This document shows, in pieces, positions 60,421 to 64,000 of a DNA stretch of 64,000 nucleotides. Each line of letters starts with the position of its first letter. Position 1 is the stretch's first letter. The stretch is from Amyelois transitella (Eukaryota > Arthropoda > Insecta > Lepidoptera > Pyralidae). The stretch covers positions 4,330,001 through 4,394,000 of the forward strand of contig NC_083534.1 in assembly GCF_032362555.1 (NCBI RefSeq), written 5' to 3'. The notes beneath the pieces are model-generated. The model was given only the letters and a program-made list of their open reading frames with translations. It did no database searches and was not told where the DNA came from. Made by a program: the position numbers and the translations under genes.

Positions 60421-60726
60421 AAATATAGAAAACTAGCGACCCGCCCCGGCTTCGCACGGGTGCAAAATTATAAATGTTATTATACATAAAAACCTTCCTC
60501 TTGAATCACTCTACCTGTTACAAAAAAACCGCATCAAAATCCGTTGCGTAATTTTAAAGATTTAAGCATACAGACAAACAGACTAAAATAGCGACTTTGT
60601 TTTATACTATGTAGTGATGAAGGTTACCTGTTCAATTTGTAGGGGCGCGGCGGCTTGGCACTGCGCGGGGGAGAGCGGTCCCCGGAAGGGGGAATTCCGC
60701 GCCGCGTCGAGTAGGGATGAGAACAT
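52393..60726 (-). CDS. SLC25A3: Mitochondrial phosphate carrier (SLC25A3)
   Basis: This inner-membrane carrier imports phosphate with protons for ATP synthesis. Eight coding exons on the minus strand join in phase: 60726-60628, 59454-59355, 58172-58003, 57137-56976, 55584-55405, 54665-54528, 53268-53137, 52473-52393; 1062 bp, 353 residues, the family length. The first exon encodes a basic presequence (MFSSLLDAARNSPFRGPLSP). Three carrier repeats follow, each with its signature: PLDLVKCRLQ (from residue 75), PLEAAKVRIQ and PADTVVSKLNQ. Other marks are GWAPTFIGYSLQGLCKFG, RQIPYTMMKFACFE and GLGPRIIMIGTLTGLQWFIYD. It ends in a basic tail (ESMRKRLEAEGK). The exon acceptor at 60731-60732 shows there is a non-coding 5' exon. 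I see no duplicate exon like the 3A/3B pair of vertebrates. Several introns carry repeats very close to splice sites. Confidence 0.95.
52640..54950. mobile_element. Repeats in phosphate carrier 3' introns
   Basis: SINE copies at 52640-52870, 53325-53465 and 53800-54066 (+), with tail fragments of the SINE repeated in tandem at 52860-53120. The GACGTCACATCACTTAAATC-type repeat is at 53500-53650 and 54790-54930. 54070-54220 encodes the end of a jockey-like LINE ORF (FNKLPDNLKQL). Confidence 0.7.
55140..55385 (-). repeat. Tandem array of donor-like motifs in carrier intron
   Basis: About six to seven units of roughly 37 bp with TTAAAGGTATGTATAATTAT on the minus strand. Each unit holds AAAG|GTATGT, a good match to a 5' splice site. 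The array starts about 20 bp into the intron after the exon ending at 55405, whose own donor is GTAATG. Confidence 0.85.
55607..55728. mobile_element. Truncated Helitron-like element next to carrier acceptor
   Basis: Begins TCACTACATAGTATAAAAT on the plus strand, the same family as 60433-60617 but truncated at the other end. It stops 22 bp from the acceptor-side edge of the exon 55584-55405, leaving only a short native pyrimidine tract. Confidence 0.7.
58634..58687. repeat. Hairpin in carrier intron
   Basis: TGACTGACTGTCTCACTG and CAGTGAGACAATCAGTCA pair around a 4-5 bp GGCGC loop with one mismatch, and pairing continues loosely outward (ATCAGTTA/TAATGACT). Confidence 0.8.
59713..59933. repeat. 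Palindrome of two SINE tails, about 220 bp
   Basis: Two 3' halves of the abundant SINE meet head to head around AGAATTGAATTCT (59815-59828). Each arm is about 105 bp with few mismatches, ending in CATACATACATA on the left and TATGTATGTATG on the right. The transcript of the phosphate carrier intron could fold into a long hairpin. Confidence 0.85.
60433..60617. mobile_element. Helitron-like short element next to carrier donor
   Basis: Read on the minus strand it begins TCACTACATAGTATAAAAC and ends CCGGGGCGGGTCGCTAG, inserted between A and T. It ends 10 bp inside the intron after the first coding exon (donor GTAACC at 60627-60622). Related copies are at 22879-23045 and 55607-55728. Confidence 0.7.
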
Positions 60727-62575
60727 TATTCTGTGGACAAAATAAGATACAACCTCTCATGGATCTACTGGAAAGAGATTACTATTGAATTATTTTTTAT
60801 AACTGCCTTCGAAAAGTAGGTGTTTATCAGTTTGACGTGTTAGTAATACATACATACATATAATCACGTCTATATCCCTTGCGGGTTAGACAGAGCCAAC
60901 AGTCAAAGTGACAGGTTGCTAGCCCATCGCCTAAAAGAGTTTATAAGCCTATCCCTTAGTTGCCTTTCACGACATCCATTGGAACAAAACGGAGTGGTCC
61001 TATTCTTTTGTTTTTATTGATGCCGGTAACCGCACGGCATAGAACATGTTTGTATGTATGTATGTTTGTCCGCGATTACCTCGTGTTTCGTTGAAACAAT
61101 TTCAATGCGGTTTTCAGAAAATTGTTTGTTACACTTAGGAAGAAGGTTTTAGAAATTTAACCCACCTCTCAAAAGGAGGATATAGCTTGGAGGCGGTTCT
61201 TTTTTTACAAAAGTCATGTATTAATGCTCCTGTACATACATAATATGTTCTTTTACTCTTGTATTATACCAGATTATAAATCTTTGTAAAATCCTTTTTA
61301 TATGATTGATGGTTAATGATATTAAATTTATCACAAGTTAATATATCTTCATTAGTACCAGATAAAATAAATGTTGATTGTATAAGCCACACCCTTCTTA
61401 TAATTTTGTAAGTTTCAAAAAGGTATGACACAATTATAGCGGATAAATAATTTTCCCTGTTTTTGTGATTGTATGTATGTACAAATAAAACTTTTTTAGA
61501 ATGTGTAGATTTATTTTTGTTACTCTATCCCACAAAATTAACTGAATTTAACTGAATGGATTATAAAGAAATTGGTACTTGGGTAAAATATAACACGGAA
61601 TAATATAATAAGTAATTTTTATTCTAAATTTCCCAGAGGAAAATACACTCAGGGTGAAGCTAGTTAGGTCATAATTCCAGGTCATGGCATTGTGCAGTTT
61701 AACTGAAGACTACCTATAAATTTATCATCCCTCAATGAGAATAAAGCAGTTTAAACCAGTAAGATGAATCCAGTTAATAGCAAGGAAAACATATATTTTT
61801 AAATGGCCACCAAATAATTAGAAGACTGACAACAAATGACCTTTAATTATTTGAATATATCGTTTAATGATTTATTTTATTTATGTGTAAAACAGATATA
61901 TTGATAACCTAGATATAAAAATAATACCTACATGATTTTTTTATTTGTTTCCTTCCACTTGGGGCTCTGTCAATTCCGCGTGAAAATTATAAATATTTAA
62001 ATAAAGTAAATAATTCTACTTACAATAAGCACGAGCGTCTTTTTTTTTCAATTAAAAATAGTTCAAGAACCAGACAAAACCAATGCCACGGTCGTATTTG
62101 CAAAGGTTAGATCGCCAAATACAAGTTGTTACGCTGTTAGATAACGTCATTTCTTTCAGAAAATACCACAATTAGAAGTATTTACACTTCATTTGTTTCA
62201 ATTATCAATTCGATAGAAAATTATTACGAATTGAAGCAGTGAAATAGCGGAAGAATTTTTTTTTCTGATCTTGAATCGATAGGGCAAGGATGCGCCAACC
62301 AACGGGATTTCTTATTTTTTTATGAGAATGTGCAATTCTATATGTAATTGACAAGGATACAAAATTAAAGGGTTACATCATATATTATTTTATGTTCATA
62401 ATTTAATTCTCAAAAGATTATTAGGGCAAGGTCACGTGCAAACAGATTTTAACGTTACGTAAGGATGAACAGGAATTTATTTAACCGTGTTACCTGACCT
62501 TTCATGATATTTTTACAGTGTGCATCGATTGTTTAAGATACAGAAAACATTACAAAAATAATTAGAATCACTCAC

Positions 62576-62665
62576 ATGTTTTATATCCGATGGAAATTCA
62601 ATGAACACACGGCACCGCGGCTGACGCACAGTGCTGAAGGGAACTTGGGACTCGCGGCACTATTC
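62576..62665 (-). promoter_or_regulatory. Probable 5' UTR exon and promoter of phosphate carrier
   Basis: On the minus strand a GC-rich leader (GTGCCGCGAGTCCCAAG... ending ATATAAAACAT) meets a strong donor GTGAGTGATT at 62575. It would splice to the acceptor at 60731-60732. A second possible leader with donor ATT|GTAAGTAG lies near 62025-62090. Start sites are not resolved. Confidence 0.45.
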
Positions 62666-63615
62666 TGAATTTGATCAATTTCAAATGGATGTCAAAAATG
62701 TTGCCATAATTTATAAGACTATTTCTGATTTTTAGATTTCAATGTAGTTCTTATACGGATTTAATTTAAAACCTAAATCAATAATTATTTAAAATATTTT
62801 AAAACGTTATTTGTCAACTGTAAGTATTCCTGTTAAACTTAATTTAATAATCTTAAAAATTGTTATTATTTTTCAGAATAGGCTCCCTACCATTTGTCAA
62901 ATACCGGAAGTTACGTAATCACAGTTGGTACCGTACCGTTCTTGTTGTCATTGTCAGGCAGGCTGACATAATTGTTTACGGCCGTGGAGAAAGATCGATT
63001 ATCCATGGCCGTAAAAAAATTCCACTTTATTAATATCGGTTATGCCCACTTTTCCCTTTGTAGTTAGGTATTTGTTTTTTACTAACGAACTTGTAGTGGA
63101 GGATCATCTATGGATAGATGAATCGCTGACCGACTTCAAAAAAAATTGCAGAAACAGCTTTTTTTTAACGCGGTCTGCAGTTTAACTGTATGTACGTTTG
63201 CACTCGATTATCTCGCGTTTCGCGTAACCGATTTGAATGAGATTTTCAGGAACGTTTGTTTTATTGAGGTTTTGTAAACTTTACAGATTCAAAAAGAGGA
63301 TATTGATTGGAGACTCTTCTTACAAATGTTATGTCTCCTGTCATATTAAAAGACTGTTACAAACTTACGTACAGTGGGTCACAGATATAAATTATACCAC
63401 CAGCAACACACGAGGACAACATTTGGCCCACAGTACCTACACAATATTTCCTATTCCTCTCCCTGGCATAAGAAGGAATGCATTCTTTCATCATCCCAGT
63501 ATTAAAAAAAGAAATAATGTTTTTACCGTCTTTATATGTATTGATATAATCAAAATTTACAATTCAAGAAACTTAACATGTACATTAAACTTATGATTAC
63601 GTAACTAAATAATAT

Positions 63616-63835
63616 TCAGACAAAGTAATGCGGCTTCCTCGCTGTTATGCCGTACTCTTGGAGCGCTGGCACTAGGTCCTCCATGGCCATTATGTATTTC
63701 TTCTCTTTGGGTCCTTTTTGGTTCTTGGAGGACTGCGTTAGTTGGCTGGAAGTCCTCATCTTGCAATGCTGGAGGGCATCATTGGCGATGTCCGAAAGGA
63801 ATTTCTGAGATGCTAAAGCTATGAGCCGGATTAAC
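63616..63835 (-). CDS. TAF10: TAF10, last exon (partial)
   Basis: TAF10 is a histone-fold subunit shared by the general transcription factor TFIID and the SAGA coactivator. One minus-strand exon is in the window (acceptor AATTACAG at 63843-63836, stop TGA at 63618-63616), giving the C-terminal 72 residues. The histone-fold core is clear: LIRLIALASQKFLSDIANDA, then LQHCKMR, a short basic Ser/Lys linker, and YIMAMEDLVPALQEYGI followed by the terminal KPHYFV. The exon starts in phase 2; the earlier exons lie beyond 64000. It is transcribed in the same direction as the phosphate carrier, about 1 kb upstream of it. Confidence 0.93.
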
Positions 63836-64000
63836 CTGTAATTGTTAATAATTAATTTTGAGGATTTATATTGAGGATAATATCTTGAAGTCCATTAAGG
63901 TTTTTAAATCTGTGTACATGCTTTGTTTTGTATTTATTAAGTTAACCTCAAAGTAATTTCAAGACATTTAACTCAACAACGCTATCAGAAAATAATTGCT

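Larger units (their letters stand above)
55730..61045. mobile_element. Repeats in phosphate carrier 5' introns
   Basis: SINE copies at 55730-55910 (+), 56635-56860 (+), 58255-58540 (mixed), 59465-59700 (-), 60100-60360 (-) and 60850-61045 (-). LINE tails at 56328-56384 (+) and 57537-57690 (-). A TATC microsatellite is at 60390-60420. 61050-62570 is mostly AT-rich; 61050-61215 resembles a repeat also seen at 27060-27230 and 63185-63330. Confidence 0.7.

Overview
This window is nuclear DNA from a moth or butterfly (Lepidoptera). The signs are intron-rich animal genes with GT-AG splice sites, AT-rich introns, and a very dense load of short repeats. Several repeat classes begin CTAGCTGTGCCCGCGACTTC and look like lepidopteran Lep1/Helitron-type elements. 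A SINE with a CATA-type tail recurs in more than thirty full or partial copies. There is no bacterial, viral or CRISPR content. Gene models below were assembled by hand from splice sites, reading phase and protein recognition.

Layout. 1-5056 holds the 3' part of a vezatin gene (+) with a tandemly duplicated exon. 7509-9855 is a four-exon gene (+) for a small secreted clip-domain protein. 10845-11801 holds the last two exons of an unrecognised membrane protein (-). 12670-17817 is a TIR transposon with several later insertions nested in it. 19731-28204 is a complete ten-exon pickpocket (DEG/ENaC) channel gene (+). 28205-31520 is intergenic, with a possible small secreted ORF (-) and a 1.1 kb hAT-type element. 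31521-41880 is an eight-exon glycerophosphodiester phosphodiesterase gene of the GDE1 type (+). Its introns carry a tandem array that copies its own splice acceptor, a miniature LTR retrotransposon and a dead Tc1-like transposase. 46890-50530 is the DLST gene (2-oxoglutarate dehydrogenase E2) with its whole coding region in one exon. 52393-60726 is an eight-coding-exon mitochondrial phosphate carrier gene (-) with a likely 5' UTR exon near 62576-62665. 63616-63835 is the last exon of TAF10 (-).

The genes are unrelated housekeeping or tissue genes, not a cluster or pathway. DLST and the phosphate carrier are both mitochondrial, but neighbourhood need not mean co-regulation. The most notable structures are where repeats meet splicing: a 166 bp duplicated exon whose joint inclusion would shift frame, a 165 bp array that repeats a splice acceptor plus the start of the following exon, an intronic array of donor-like motifs, and Helitron-like insertions about 10-25 bp from splice sites. 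Other points are the multi-layer nested insertion at 12.6-18 kb and a 3' tail shared by the abundant SINE and a LINE. I found no convincing wholly new system of genes.
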